DNA of 64,000 nucleotides from Actinostola sp. cb2023 (GCA_033675265.1 JAUJYZ010001529.1:124001-188000); one strand, 5' to 3'; counted from the stretch's first letter, positions 9,822 to 22,275 are shown. Program-made: numbers and translations. Notes: generated from the letters alone by a model not told the origin.

Positions 9822-10115
9822 AATGTAATTTAGTTCGATTAAAACTGTTCAAGGTTTTAGCACTTTCTGAAATAGTTCCCTAAAATCTAAGTATGTTTTT
9901 TCGATTTTGCTAGCACTATTAACCCGGCGACTTTTAAGACGTTAAAACCAGTCGTCTTTATATAAAGTCTGAGCTGGCCGGTATTATGCTAGATCGATTG
10001 ACACGTTAAAAAAGTAATGTATTTATTTATTTTTATTTTTGTCGAGTGCCGGGCAATTCCAAATTCTGCATGCTCTACCGAGTCGCGCAACAAGTAAAAG
10101 TAGTAAAGACTTTCA
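9822..10115. repeat. Dispersed repeat, copy 1 of 2
   Basis: AATTTAGTTCGATTAAAACT, TTTTAGCACTTTCTGAAATA and CTGAGCTGGCCGGTAT recur in the same order at 32228-32432. Copy 1 carries an extra 25-30 bases around 9990-10030. Non-coding. Confidence 0.75.
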
Positions 10116-10239
10116 AGGCTTCCCTGTGTCTCTGTCAGTTCAGTTCGCGAATATCTTAGGCCGTGTTGACATAATGCCGGTTGACATCGAGCGAAGCCAG
10201 TCGCTACGAAGCGACCATCGTTCCTGATCTCTTCGTTCT

Positions 10240-10922
10240 TCACAGCTCCATCACGAATGGAAGGTGGAGGCCCATAAGTCTTTCATGCTGCAGCGCATCC
10301 CAGTACTCAATCACACCAGGGCACGAGTGAACGCTTGTAAATCGTCTAGTTATTATCATGTTGGTCGTCAAAGGATGGTACGTAAGGACTATGGGGACTC
10401 TTTCTTGCGTTTCGTTGTTTACTGACTCCCTGGGAACCAGAGCATCCCGTCTATCGATTGACATGATTTTCCGTAGATCATCATCTAAGGATGAGGACAG
10501 GTAACCACGGTGTACGAAGAAGGTCTTCATTTCAGTAGATCTGGGCCAAGAAGTCGTTGTTGTCAAAGCAGAGTCGGCGGAGGCGTAGAAATTGGTTGTA
10601 CCGAATGCTGCGCTTACAATGTCTAGGGTGTTAAGAGTTGTAGTATAAAGGTAGTTGTGGGTGGCTGTTTCCTTGTAGAAGACTGAAGTTTGTAGCCTGT
10701 CTTGGTCTATGAGTGATGACAAGAAATGGTAGCTCGCGTTCTGTTATGGTGTGCGTAAATTGGGTTAAAGTTAGACACAAAGTTAATAAACCCTTCCAGC
10801 TCCTCTCGGTTACATGATGCCGCTCCGACTACGTCGTCAATATATCGCCTGCATAGTTGGGGTACTAATCCTATATTGACAAAATACTTGATCTTCAAAG
10901 TAGCCCACGTACAAACATGCAT
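10240..10922 (-). pseudogene. Penelope-like element reverse transcriptase fragment
   Basis: Two minus-strand frames (10922-10707 and 10722-10240) give the back half of a Penelope-like RT. The catalytic motif RRYIDD lies around 10833-10850 and is followed by a typical helix (REELEGFINFVSNFNP). Next come a partial 'LQTSVFYKETATHNYLY' block and then the thumb-like block MKTFFVHRGY and VPIVLTYHP. The N-terminal RT motifs and the GIY-YIG endonuclease are missing, and a frameshift near 10715 joins the frames. It is a dead fragment; the homology call rests on these motif orders. Confidence 0.8.
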
Positions 10923-11279
10923 AATTCGATTTAAGATCTATTCTGATGCCAAACATAAAAAAACCGTTGCTGAAATACGCCGCGAACTGAAGAACGGCAT
11001 TCGCTCTCTACCGACAGGATGCTCGAATAACGCTACTACCTTGGCTGATAACATCTTTAAGAAGACCAACATGTCAAGCCACGTGAACTTTATTGGGCGT
11101 TGTTTAAGAAAAAAGTCATTCCAGTTGGTTTCCGAATCACGCGTTCTTGGGAGGTACACATAGTCTATATTATAATATTTGATAAATGAGTTGTACTATT
11201 TCAATGACAATAATATAAAACTGTTATTATTTTAGTTCACGGCAGCTTCGTGACACGAGTCCATCTCCATTCATGACTC

Positions 11280-11580
11280 ATGACTTATGCTGTGTTGGCG
11301 TTCCCTTGTGTTTTAATAACAACTGTAAGAAAGTACAAAATTACGCAAACACTTTTTGGTCAGTGGAGTATTACCTTCTTACAAGAACCTGGTATTTTTC
11401 GCTGCTCACGCAGAAGTTGCAATACTTACTCCACTTTTGTAACCCGTACTGCTGACACAATATCAATATCGACTTACAATATCAATATTAACTCTACCAC
11501 TTCTAATGTTATGTATGGCATCCAACGTTCGCGCTGTAATCAGTTATATGTTTTACAAAAGCGATAGTAAATTTAAGTAC
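11280..11580 (+). pseudogene. Penelope-like GIY-YIG endonuclease fragment
   Basis: Plus-strand frame with EPGIFRCSRRSCNTYSTFV (linker with the Cys pair typical of these elements), then VMYGIQRSRCNQLYV, the GIY...YIG-type nuclease core. After LYV the frame is lost. It is oriented opposite to the RT fragment at 10240-10922, so the two are either different insertions or an inverted arrangement. Confidence 0.7.
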
Positions 11581-11764
11581 CTTTTTATACGGTGTCCAAG
11601 CTTCATTCTATACACTAGTAGAGTTTATCCGCACAAGACCTTTACAAATGCAAATTTACACTTGATACCTTATGCATGCAAATTCATATGCTAAAAGTGT
11701 GAAATACACGTGCAGCTTCGTTTGAGCGACTACATTGTTCAACGCTTTGCGCATGACAGAACGT

Positions 11765-11935
11765 GTTAAAGGACTTACAGGAGGTTTGAAGTTTCCAATA
11801 AAGTGTCAAAACAAACTTTATTCATCCTTCTTCAGCTGTGTATGTCTTTTCTTCGTACGGGGTTTTAAGCGAGTTATTTGACATTTCCCGGTGGTGGGTT
11901 TGACGTCCATCATGTAGGTACATCATTTGTGTAAA
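11765..11935. repeat. Inverted counterpart of 18505-18660
   Basis: About 165 bases, containing TTATTCATCCTTCTTCAGCT and TTTCTTCGTACGGGGTTTTAAGCG in separate blocks, match 18505-18660 in inverted orientation with moderate divergence. Because one copy follows a Penelope-like nuclease fragment, this may be the non-coding end of such an element. Confidence 0.65.
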
Positions 11936-12095
11936 TTTAGTTTGTTTTGTATGGATATTTTTCATGCTTATGTATTTCATAGCTGTGTTTTTTCCCTAAA
12001 TGGCTTAGCTGAAGATCGACATTCGTGAGCTTAGAATCATTGGCGACACAGTTGCATTGTTTACAGCTCAATTTATTTGATTAGTCAGAGAAACA

Positions 12096-12382
12096 TTGAC
12101 CGAGCTAAGAAAGACCTACTGGATTCCACAAGGGAGACAACTCATTAAGAGGCTGCTCAGCAAGTGTGTGAGATGTAGAACAGCAGAGGGTAAACCTTTT
12201 CAGTCTGTTGTGTCCCCACCATTACCGAAGTCATGTGTCACAGGAGATCATGCCTTTCAAGTTACGGGAGTAGACTACGCGGGACCACTGTTCGTTCGTA
12301 ACACCGGAAAAGAACCTATACATATGCTTATTCACATGTGCTGCCGTAAGAGCCGTACACCTGGAGCTAGTGGAATATTATC
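12096..12382 (+). pseudogene. BEL/Pao integrase fragment (zinc-binding plus start of catalytic core)
   Basis: The frame reads ELRKTYWIPQGRQLIKRL, then CVRC, the second half of an HHCC integrase zinc domain. It is followed by GVDYAGPLFVR, which holds the first catalytic Asp of a BEL/Pao integrase core. Near 12325 the reading shifts by one base: the plus-two frame there gives the expected LFTCAAVRAVHLELV. The match ends at 12380 where a LINE begins. Confidence 0.8.
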
Positions 12383-13512
12383 ATGGCGGACGGACGTGAC
12401 TATGAAACCTCTCTTGATAAAACGAGTTCTCTTCCTGAAATACCATTTCAAATTGTAAAAGATCGAAACAAACCAAAACTTAAATGGTTTGGCGAACTAC
12501 AGGACCTAAAAGAATTTGCAAATTCGTGTTTAAAATTGCCTGGGAATTGGAATTACACCGACAACAACGGAGGATTTCACTCTCTCAAGTCTGATGCCGT
12601 AACTCTTTCATTCTATCCTAACACGAAAACCCTAAACATACAGGGTGCAAATAAGGAATCCGTAAAGAAAATAATTGAATCTTTAATCAAGGTATCGAAT
12701 AAGGAGCTCGATAATGATTCAAATCACTCATCCATAGAATCAAACTCGGAATCGGACGACGACTCTGTAGAAGAAGACGATGATGTCGTCGAAATTCAAA
12801 ACACCAGTGAAGAACAAGCCTCCGATCACTCTTCGAGTTCCTATCATCTCTTGGAAGCGATTTTAAAAGTGAAGGCCGAGCTGAGGATTGAAATGGACCA
12901 GCTCAAGGAAGATGTAACGATCGCGTTGAGCAATTTAAATTTCCCGCAAAATGAAGGGAAGTCAGTTTCTGACGATACAATCAAAAAGCTAAGCGAAGAA
13001 ATCGATCGAGCATCTTAAGGACCTTTTAAAGTCTTCTAAGAAACATTGTAACCAAGTTACTGAAAAGCGAGACTCATTGAAGCTTGTTGTTCAGAATCTC
13101 TCTAAAGACCTCTACCACCAACACAATTCAAACCAAAGAAAGGAAGAAACTGGTCCATGACTCTACAGCTCACTTTAATGAAGAGAGCTCCCAGGAGAAA
13201 CCAAAATCCAAAACAAACAAATCCAAAAAAGTAAAAACACACCAAATATTACTACCAGTAACGAAATAAGAAGCAAAGATACCAAGAAACAAAGCAAAGG
13301 TACGACCGATCCAACACGCACTCAGCCTAGGCGAAAACAAGCCAACATCGTAATTGTCGGCGACTCCACCACAAAATACCTACAAGGATGGAAAATGTCT
13401 AAGGCCCACAACGTGAAATCGTCATCTTTTCCCGGAGCAACCATTACAGACATGGCAGACTACATCCAGCCAGTCATAAGGAGAAAAGCGGATGAAATTA
13501 TTTTTCATGTCA
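12383..13512 (+). pseudogene. LINE ORF1 with SGNH-esterase domain (CR1/L2-like)
   Basis: ORF 12383-13018 (MADGRDYETS...) has an N-terminal WFGEL-x-D-LKEFAN block of the kind found in ORF1 proteins. A long acidic Ser/Asp region (around residues 112-150) and a coiled coil (about 155-200) follow. After a frameshift near 13010 the coiled coil and a Lys-rich linker continue. At 13335-13512 comes NIVIVGDSTTKYL, the block I GDS of an SGNH hydrolase, then SFPGATITDM and IIFHV. CR1/L2-type LINEs carry such an esterase in ORF1. The coding match stops at 13512, so the domain is truncated before the usual GTND block. Confidence 0.8.
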
Positions 13513-13668
13513 TAGTACATAAGACGAGGTTCTATACCTTCATTTCATTCCTTTACGCACTTTCTTAACTTGCTTAGCGAAAACTAGTTTCGTTTTCTCA
13601 ACCTCCTCAGTTCGCTAAAGATATAACGCATTATATCTTTAGCGAAACTCAAATAAAACAAACAGTGT
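13513..13668. mobile_element. Unidentified insertion with a perfect hairpin inside the LINE
   Basis: About 155 bases separate the ORF1 fragment from the ORF2 fragment. They contain a near-perfect stem at 13611-13646 (TTCGCTAAAGATATA, 6-base loop, then its complement). This may be a small insertion or may mark the internal deletion junction of the LINE. Confidence 0.4.
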
Positions 13669-14078
13669 AACGAAAATTGACTACCACAACAAAGAAATTA
13701 CCAAACCAGCCGATATTGCCAATGCTTTCAATACACACTTTGTAAGCATCGGGCCAAATCTTGCTGAGAAGAGTTTTGGTAATGAACGCACTGACAACTT
13801 CGAAAAGTTTCTACCTCAATCAAAAACTTCATTTTCGTTTCACCATACAAACAGGGATGTCGTCATGAAACTCTTGAAAAAATTGTCGGCCTCAATTTAA
13901 TTTATTTATAATATTATATACATGTAAATTGTAAATCATTACGATAGATATTCCATTATATTGTATCTTTATATATATATATATACAAGCACGGCTTTTA
14001 TGTAAAGCAGTTTGTACTGATAGAACCACCGTGTAGAAATAAAATGGATCTATCTATCTATCTATCTATCTATCTAGA
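13669..14078 (+). pseudogene. LINE ORF2 pre-RT fragment and 3' end with TCTA tail
   Basis: A frame near 13670-13895 gives DIANAFNTHFVSIGPNLAEK and FEKFL, the segment between endonuclease and reverse transcriptase in CR1/L2-type LINEs. RT itself is absent: after KLLKKLSAS the sequence jumps to an AT-rich 3' UTR that ends in a (TCTA)n run at about 14048-14076. The copy is internally deleted but keeps its 3' end, as expected for target-primed insertion. Confidence 0.75.
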
Positions 14079-14274
14079 ATACACAATGTGCGTTCTCGGT
14101 CGGGCGGATCATTGCGGATCTGCGGATCTGCCGTGAGAGTCACGCAATCACCATTTTATATGCTACTACAACTAAAAATAGTGACGTCACAGCCCAAAGC
14201 GTGATGTCATAGGACGTAAGAACCAATCAGCGACCGTTTCAGTAACAGTAAGAACTCCGGAGCGATCTCCGAGA

Positions 14275-14395
14275 GGTCACGTCTATTTTTAGAACGACCG
14301 TTTCGATATTTCGCTGACGTTTTTTTTATTTTCCCAGTATTTCATTTTTCAGCTCGTGACACAAACAAGTGACGTCAGCACAAATAAACAATAGG
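14275..14395. repeat. Dispersed repeat, copy 2 (see 1685-1870)
   Basis: Shares TTTCGCTGACG, CAGTATTTCATTTTTC and GTGACACAAACAAGTGAC with 1685-1870. From 14400 to 15545 I see no gene; only an AGCGC tail hairpin at 14659-14708 is recognisable. Confidence 0.65.
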
Positions 14396-14658
14396 GGGAT
14401 TAACACCAGTCTGAACTTGCCCAAGGAAAAACAACAGCGATGTTTTTCAAAATCACTGTTATTCAAAAAAAAGCAAATACTTTTCTAAGTGAACTTTTCC
14501 ATTCAAACTTATTTCTATTTTTTAACTGAGTAATTATAAACACAGTGTTTTTGATTGTCAGTGAATAGAAACACCCGTCACTTCAAACAATAGAGAATAT
14601 AGTTTTCTAGGTTTCTAGGTTTCTTTTTTCTTTTTTACACTTTTAATTAGTATCGTCA

Positions 14659-14725
14659 ATGTAAAGCGCTTTAGAATATTTTAATAGTTAAGGCGCTATA
14701 TAAATGTTATTTATTATTATTATTA
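14659..14725. repeat. AGCGC tail hairpin, copy 1
   Basis: AAAGCGCTTTA ... AAGGCGCTATATAAAT followed by (ATT)n. Related hairpins occur at 21121-21160, 31771-31820, 47231-47282 and 51745-51790. I take these as 3' tails of LINE/SINE elements; the surrounding bodies are not recognisable. Confidence 0.6.
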
Positions 14726-15547
14726 TATTATTATAAAAAAGTACATTTTTTGCATAAGCGAATGATAAAGTCAGTCATGCGAATTATTATAAACAACATT
14801 TATAAACGATTTCAAATACTCCTATAAATTATTACCCTTGTAACAAACTGTTAGAAACGTTCAGTATAGATGATAAATCTTGCAATACTACCCAGCAAGG
14901 GTATAGTTCCATCGTTATAGTTTCTTTTCTATATGTCCACATCTAGGTCAATATCAAGTTAATCATTCTAGTTAAAGATGTAGCGTTCAGCCATTGAACA
15001 CAAAACGTCGATCCATTCCATTCCAGATTTTTAAATCAGTTAAAACTGTTTACAGCTCGAAAGTAGAAAATTCAATCCTTCAAACATGTTTCTTTAACAT
15101 CTTTGATGTGGAGTTGTTGACACACGCTTCTTTTAAATACAGTTTCACTCAGTAACATATACACACCGTATTAGCAGGTACTAGAAATATTTATTCATCT
15201 CAAACGTGTTACTGAACAAATATTTTATAGGACTACACAGGAACCTCAACTTATAAAAATACATAAATAATACACAGGGATTCCAATTTCAATAGTTTCT
15301 GAATAAGTAAGGGTAGGGGGTACTTAAAATCGGAAATATTTAGTTGTTTTCTAGCATTAAAAAAAACGTTTTTCGGATTACACAGAACATATAGAACGGT
15401 GAATTATACATATAAATGAATAAGGAAGCGATAACCCCACGATAGAACACACTCAACCACTACAGAAAAATCTGAGCCCCAGGTGGGAAACTATGTATTC
15501 CCACGTATATGGCAAATTTCTGACATTTAGTAACTGATGGATTTCAG

Positions 15548-15841
<294 letters not shown>

Positions 15842-15879
15842 TAAAATGATCGCTTGGATGCCGTGCCAGAAGCCTCGTC

Positions 15880-16062
15880 AAGCGTTACGGAGCTATCTTT
15901 ACGTGTATGACGACAAGAGCTATCCACATCATGATAAGTCACAGTTTAGACACCGACTCGTTCATAATGGCGCTAAGACGATTCATAGCAAGACGAGGAC
16001 AAGTCGAAGAGATATACTCAGACAACGGAACCAACTACACCAGCGGCGATAAAGGTTCACTT
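15880..16062 (+). pseudogene. BEL/Pao integrase catalytic-core fragment, second copy
   Basis: The frame from about 15900 reads TTRAIH, then [20 protein letters not shown], then YSDNGTNY, which includes the second catalytic Asp of the DDE core. It overlaps the end of the fragment at 12096-12382 in family coordinates (both contain the T-RA-H block), so it is a separate copy. It begins directly after the AAT array and is lost after the TNY block. Confidence 0.8.
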
Positions 16063-16306
16063 TGCTTTAATAAACACGTCGTACTACTTTCAATGATAAT
16101 GACTATACTTTGACGTTAACTGACGATTACTGACGATTACTGACGGTTTAAAACTTAAAATAACGGAATAACTGTGTGACAAAATAGCACGATATAACTG
16201 TGAAACTGAAAGCGAAAATATAAAAGAAATAACTTACGTTTTGGTGCAGGAACTCACTTGAAGTGCTGCAATCAACTAACTTAAATTTGCATACGACACT
16301 GACTTA

Positions 16307-16427
16307 GGCCTAGTTCAAACGCCGTACTTTCCAAGAGCCGTACTTAATTATTTCAAAAGAAGCCGCCTCATTATCTATTGTTTTAAATGAGAACGGCTCA
16401 TGATTAGCACGACGTCTGAACTAGGCC
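16307..16427. mobile_element. Harbinger-like MITE, 121 bp, TTA target duplication
   Basis: Inverted ends GGCCTAGTTCAAACGCCGT and ACGTCTGAACTAGGCC, flanked on both sides by TTA (16304-16306 and 16428-16430). The 3-bp TTA duplication and short length fit PIF/Harbinger MITEs. The rest of 16063-16870 shows only two direct copies of TTATTATTACTCGTGCCCAG near 16588 and 16611. Confidence 0.75.
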
Positions 16428-16879
16428 TTAAGCTAAAAACTTATTCCTAAGAGACTGATATTAAATAATTGTGCGAAAAAAGGATAACTAATGAAGCGAC
16501 ATAACGAACTGCTAGACAAAAGACAAAAATAACAATACATTCAAAATCAAAGCTATTCTGATCCAACACCTTCCTTCCTTTTTATTTTATTATTACTCGT
16601 GCCCAGTATTTTATTATTACTCGTGCCCAGTATTTCCATGTCGAAATTTGACTCGTCCCCAGTCGTCTCTCTTTCGGCACGCGCGCAAGGGGTCAAGGGA
16701 AATGTTACAAGGTATTAGCTATATTTTCATTTACATGCTAATAATTTTTCACAATACACAATATCACAATAAACACAGTTAATTATCACAATTAATCAAT
16801 TAAAGAGGAGAAAAGGAAACAAATATATGACCATATTCATATTTATATTATAGCCGGTCCAATTTTTTTCCATTTGCTT

Positions 16880-18083
16880 TTATGTTTTGATAAAATATTT
16901 TTTGTTTGAGCCATTTTACACTCAATATTTTTATTATGATTCAGAATATTTTAAAAAAGAGTAAATGAGGGTGTTTTTCCTTTATCTCTAGACTTGTAAA
17001 GAAGTATTTTAAAACATAATAGAATATAATTGGCAACCAAGTCGTCAACACCTAGTATAATGTTATTGAGATTACATTCTGGTAAATTTATTCCAAAGTT
17101 TTTAAAATTATTTTTAATTTCAAAATATAGATTTTTGGATTCAACACACTCAACGAATAGGTGGTAAGTTGTTTCAGGATAGAGTGAGCAAAAAGAACAA
17201 GAGGAGTAATCCAGGACCTTGAAACGATGTAAATCACGATTAAGATATAGAATATTATTTAATAATTTGTACTGAAAAAATCTCGAATAAGTATCTATAG
17301 AGGTTTTGTATATTCTATTATAGATAACTTTCCAGTCTAGAATGATATTTTGATTTACTTTTTTGCTTATTTTAGTTTGCGCGGTTGGAGGTTTGAACTT
17401 TTTTTCTATGAACCACTGATATAATTGTTTCGTCCTTATTTTACTTATTTCTATATTGTTGCTACCTAGCTTTAGAGTTTTCTTTTATTTGTTTTTTTTC
17501 CACATGGCTGGAAGTGCGTGAATTATTCCAGACCACCTTAAAAAATCTTTATTTTGAAGTCCTCTACCTTTTGCATGTTCTCAGGTGAAGTCACCGTTTG
17601 TATCACATAGATCTGAGATTTTGTTATAAATATTAAAATATTTAAAACGGAGAAATATTTATAGAATACGGCGTGTCCTCCAATTTGAATGTATTTGTTC
17701 CACCGGTATTGATTGTATATTATATTTGGGTCATTGCTATTGTTCTCAGATATTTCAGACCAAGTTTTCAAAACACTTTTATAGAAGGTTGGAATGTTCT
17801 TAAGAATCATAATTGCCATGATTTCTATTACGAGTATGTAATAGGATTGCCTTGTTTTGTTCCTCTATGGATATTAAAACAATCAGTTGTGTTGCCATTA
17901 TTGATTATACAGCATTGATTGTCGTGCAAAAGAGTTTTTATCCATTTGATAAAGTTTTCGTCAAACCCAAATTTATGTAGAACTGCAAAGATAAAATCGT
18001 GTTCAATTGAGTCGAAAGCCTTTTCAAAGTCCGCCGCGAATAACAATGAAGATTCATTTTTGTATTTTACATATTCCATTGTA
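16880..18083 (-). pseudogene. L1/Tx1-like LINE ORF2, 3' part, internally deleted
   Basis: Minus strand. From high to low coordinates: an RT block with FAADFEKAFDSIEH (RT motif A Asp) and FIKWIKTLL, then GTKQGNPI (motif B region), at 18070-17840. It jumps near 17825 to a post-RT segment (FYKSVLKTWSEI ... YNQYRWNK). Then, near 17240-17160, comes a C-terminal zinc motif with CSFC, H and C (CSFCSLYPETTYHLFVEC). The YxDD-containing RT motif C is missing, so there is an internal deletion. The upstream part continues beyond a mariner insertion at 19240. Confidence 0.75.
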
Positions 18084-19237
18084 CACCTGTTTTCAAAAAC
18101 GTTGACCAAACAGGAATAGCAAAATAGCACTACAAAATAGGAATACCGTAGAATTACGAAAGTATAACGGCTACCCGAAAGTAACGTTAATTTTGGGACC
18201 TTTCTAGTAATTTTAATTTTAATTTCTAGTAATTTCCGAAAGTAACATATTAGTAAACGGAAGTGACATGAACAGGAACAAACATTTAAGTTCATGAAAG
18301 CTCTGTATATACAATAACGCGAACAGGAACATTTATTCAGAATCGACTTTTGAATCGACCTCAAATTTGACTAGGGTATAGGTTCATAATCGGTCTTTCG
18401 TATCCCCGTAGTAGATATGTAACCTTGAAAAAATGAATTTTGAATTTTGAATTTTGGCGAGAATATGGACCGAGGTAGCGTTCGGACGGCTCGAAGTTGC
18501 ATGCCTTGTGTAAATTTACCTACACGATGGACCAGGAAATGTCAAATGACTCGCTTAAAACACCCCGTACGAAGAAACGACACACACAGCTGAAAAGAAG
18601 GATGAATAAAGTGTGTTTTGACACTTTATTGGAAACTAAAACCTCCTGAAAACTCTTGAACATTTCAACCAAAAAACGGCAAATTCACATGGTTTAGCGA
18701 ACAGAACTCACCACAGGAACCCCAACCAACCAACACAGGAATCCCACCTCGAGCTAGGTAAGTATAGTTCACTTTCAGTCATACCTTTTTATTTGTAAAA
18801 CCATGCCTGCGAAGTCCTCTCCACAATGTAGATAAACTTATCTCTGATCCAGTCTATTCTCGTATTTTTCCAGCTAGTTCATGACGCCGTAAATCGGGTT
18901 TCTCTAAAATGCTATGCATTAGAAGATACTCTTCGTGGAGATGCAAACTCGTGCAGCCATTAGGCCGGCCTGTTTTGACATATTCTTTTAACAGTACTTG
19001 TAGAAATAACAAGATTTCCAGCAATTTCTTCATCTTTCTGCAGAAGCAGATATTATTGGCCCATATAATTATATTTCGAAGGTCTTCCGAATATGCTTTC
19101 GGCATGTCTGCACCGCAGTTGTTTTCTGCTTGAATGCTTTACCTTTATTTCCTATGTTAATAAGGTAATTAAAATTCCTATTTTGCTATTTTGCTATTTC
19201 ACTATTTCTGTTTGGTCAACGTTTTTGAAAACAGGTG
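18084..19237 (-). mobile_element. Tc1/mariner-type element inserted in the LINE
   Basis: Ends CACCTGTTTTCAAAAACGTT (left) and its inverted copy at 19208-19237, flanked by TA (18082-18083 and 19238-19239). The LINE reading resumes on both sides of the TA, which proves insertion. Inside, on the minus strand at 19108-18790, is a decayed transposase N-terminus (MPKAYSEDLR, then GRPNGCTSLHLHEEYLLMHS and PDLRRHELA), an IS630/Tc1-type helix-turn-helix region. The catalytic DDE half is gone. Around 18505-18660 it holds the repeat found inverted at 11765. Related termini bound two MITEs at 47.6 and 50.9 kb. Confidence 0.8.
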
Positions 19238-19239
19238 TA

Positions 19240-19325
19240 TCTTTAATTACTCTAATAATCTCCTAATGTTTCTTCCTTTAACAAAAGCAGCTTGGTCTGG
19301 CTCTAGGGCAAAACTTTGACTAAAA
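19240..19325 (-). pseudogene. Upstream piece of the interrupted LINE reverse transcriptase
   Basis: The minus-strand reading LEPDQAAFVKGRNIRRLLE is an RT segment just N-terminal to motif A. It joins, with a one-base shift, to the sequence left of the mariner element (IKDT then MEYVKYKNE). From 19330 to 20157 no gene is supported; there is a G15-17 run near 19711-19728 next to a TTTA repeat. Confidence 0.65.
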
Positions 19326-20161
19326 GATAGAGGGCAAAAAACTTTACTAACTATTACTAAATTACTTAGAAAACTCTGCTAGTATATTTTAATAGTATTA
19401 TTTCAACATATTTTGCAAAAAGGAAATTTTTAGAAAATTAGAAAATTGAAAAACTTGACTCGACCAGGGGAGGGAGGGGTAAAAACTTATCTTCACTCAC
19501 TCCCAGGCTCTTCCGGCGATCAATAGATAATGTGCATCTAATTAAAAATGGTGATTCCTTCGATGGACAGGATTTAGTACCAGTAGCTAGGGGGTTAAAA
19601 TCACTTTGATATCTTAAGTTTTGACTTTCGTGAGTGACGCGATTTCTTCTTCGTCGCTCGTCTCTTCAGGCCTCACGGACTTGATTGTTTTTATTTATTT
19701 ATTTATTTGTTTGGGGGGGGGGGGGGGATTGCTCTTCCCCTTCGCAATATTTAGATGGGATTCCCCATGTATGAGATTCCCATGGGAGCTTTGCATCCTG
19801 GACATCGGCGCTAGCTCGCTTCGAATATTCTTCGCTTTAACTCATTGTGAAATACGAAATATGGCCAAGATTGCTGATATTTACTGCTTTACGTGATATT
19901 GCCAAGGAGTAATGTGCAGTCTAGTATACTCCTCTGCCTTATATCATATATTTGTCTATGTGTAGACCCCTTATTGGTTGCTTGTAGCACCCATGACCAT
20001 CAGGGGAATACCTTTTGGTTTAGGTTATTTATTTGTCTACATAAATTAATTCCCTAAAGCTTAGGTCATTGAAACTTGTGCAATATGTGAATATGTGAGG
20101 TCAGACTGCATGTCAGACCCCATGCCGGCCGTACAATGGTCCCAGTTTGGTTTATATTTAA

Positions 20162-20862
20162 GGTTAATTCTTTGTTTTGCACTGCGCAATTCTACTGCGC
20201 ATATCTAATATAGCGTCACGCATTGCGTGACCCATTACGTGAAATAATAATTTGGTGTTGAAAACACCGCGATAAACCGAAACTATGGATTTTTGATTAG
20301 AAAAGAACAAGCATTGTGAAAAAAATCGCAACAAAGCGGAGTATTATGTTGTGTTTTTGAATGCAATTTTAGTTGAAGAGCGCGTGCTAACTTACGCAAT
20401 CGAGCGCGCGCTGGGTAGTGAAAAAATAAAGAACAATTCAATTTGGGAAGTCAATTTTTTTCGCGTTTTCCGTGTCATTTTCTCGATTTGCATACGAAAA
20501 TGGAAGGAAATTCGGTCACTCCTTTGTCAAAACCCGGCTTGTAAATGACTCAATTGGTAAAATTATTATGAATGTTTTGGCACATCACCTTTGTTGAAAT
20601 GGTGTGGTTGATATAAAAGTAAATCGGTTTCAGAAAAGCATCTCCACAATTTTCAACAGCCGTTTCAACACTGTGACACGATATTCGATTGCTTTGAGTC
20701 GATTTTGCATATACCGCATGGTCTATTATGACCAATATTACTGAAACAAGCGCGGTGACCCAATTATTTATTTTACTTTTCTGATAATGAAAACTCAAAA
20801 TAATATTCACCTGCAAAATTTCAGCGATTTTTCAATTTGGGAAGATATACTAAGGAATTACC
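20162..20862. mobile_element. TTAA-flanked element, family A copy 1 (701 bp)
   Basis: Ends GGTTAATTC and GAATTACC in inverted orientation, flanked by TTAA at 20158-20161 and 20863-20866. About 700 bp match 60616-61442 throughout, including an AGCGCGCGCT block near 20405. TTAA duplication is typical of piggyBac and of Kolobok. No transposase ORF is present. Confidence 0.85.
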
Positions 20863-20914
20863 TTAATATCTCTTTATTAATATTCACTATAGATGTAGGT
20901 TAAAACAGCAGACT

Positions 20915-21115
<201 letters not shown>

Positions 21116-21374
21116 GAGTATTTATATAGCACATCCTGGAACCTCGATGCGCTTTACAATAATTTAGTACATACCATTGTCATTACACATCTTAACATAA
21201 ACTGTTTTCCCAGATGGATCAAATTCTTTGGGTTTTACTGGAAAAAAAAAAAGTCATCAGGTTCAATAAAGTAATATTTTAACAAATGTGCATACTACAT
21301 ATCAGTGAAAACAATAAGGGAAACAAATCTGCCGTAAAATGTTGTAAACTGACATAAATCATCAATTGTCGAAA

Positions 21375-21769
21375 AAGCCGTTTCACGCTGTCATCCGCCA
21401 TTTTGAATTTGGACGATTTCGTTGCATTTTTAAAAACTTACCATTTTAGAAAATATATTTTCTTTGTCATTTATGTCCTATAATACGACGAGTATTGGAA
21501 GGCTACAAATGTGAATATGCAAATTAGCTCGAAATTTTAAGATCCATTCGTGAAAAGAAGATTGACTCGAAAAAGGTAGTTAAAACACCTACATTGGTCT
21601 TATTTTCACTCCAACAACTGATATGCATGCCTGCTGATTACCGAAGTTTAAATGTTGAAAATCCAACAAAATCGAGCGGAGTTACGGCAAGTCAAAGTGA
21701 TCCAGATTTCTATAAATTTTGCCGAGTTTGTCCCAATTCAAAATGGCGGACGACAGCGTGAAGTGGCTT
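21375..21769. mobile_element. Foldback MITE, ~395 bp
   Basis: Arms of about 47 bp: AAGCCGTTTCACGCTGTC, then TCCGCCATTTTGAATT, inverted at 21725-21769. The spacer is non-coding. No target duplication was identified with certainty. Confidence 0.75.
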
Positions 21770-21963
21770 ATTGACGTTAGTTTCTGCACATGGCATGAAC
21801 TGCTTGTACATGATGCGTGAACGATTGATCCATTAAACAATACTGAATACAGTACAAAGCACTAAAATAAATGAAATGTTTACCATATATACATACCATG
21901 TATACCTACATAACGTAACACATTTCATATGATAAGGATTAAGATTGATATTTTATACTTTTT

Positions 21964-21994
21964 GTGGCTACTGTCTCTATGGAGACGTAGCCAC
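21964..21994. other. Short hairpin beside the AAGT array
   Basis: GTGGCTAC-TGTCTC-TAT-GGAGACG-TAGCCAC forms a compact stem-loop just before the microsatellite. Function unknown. Confidence 0.5.
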
Positions 21995-22029
21995 TATGCT
22001 ATCGAGTGTGTAAGTCCGTAAGAAAGAAA

Positions 22030-22272
<243 letters not shown>

Positions 22273-22275
22273 TTA

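Noticed and set aside
10240..11580. One complete Penelope element
   Set aside because: The RT and GIY-YIG fragments point in opposite directions and both are truncated.
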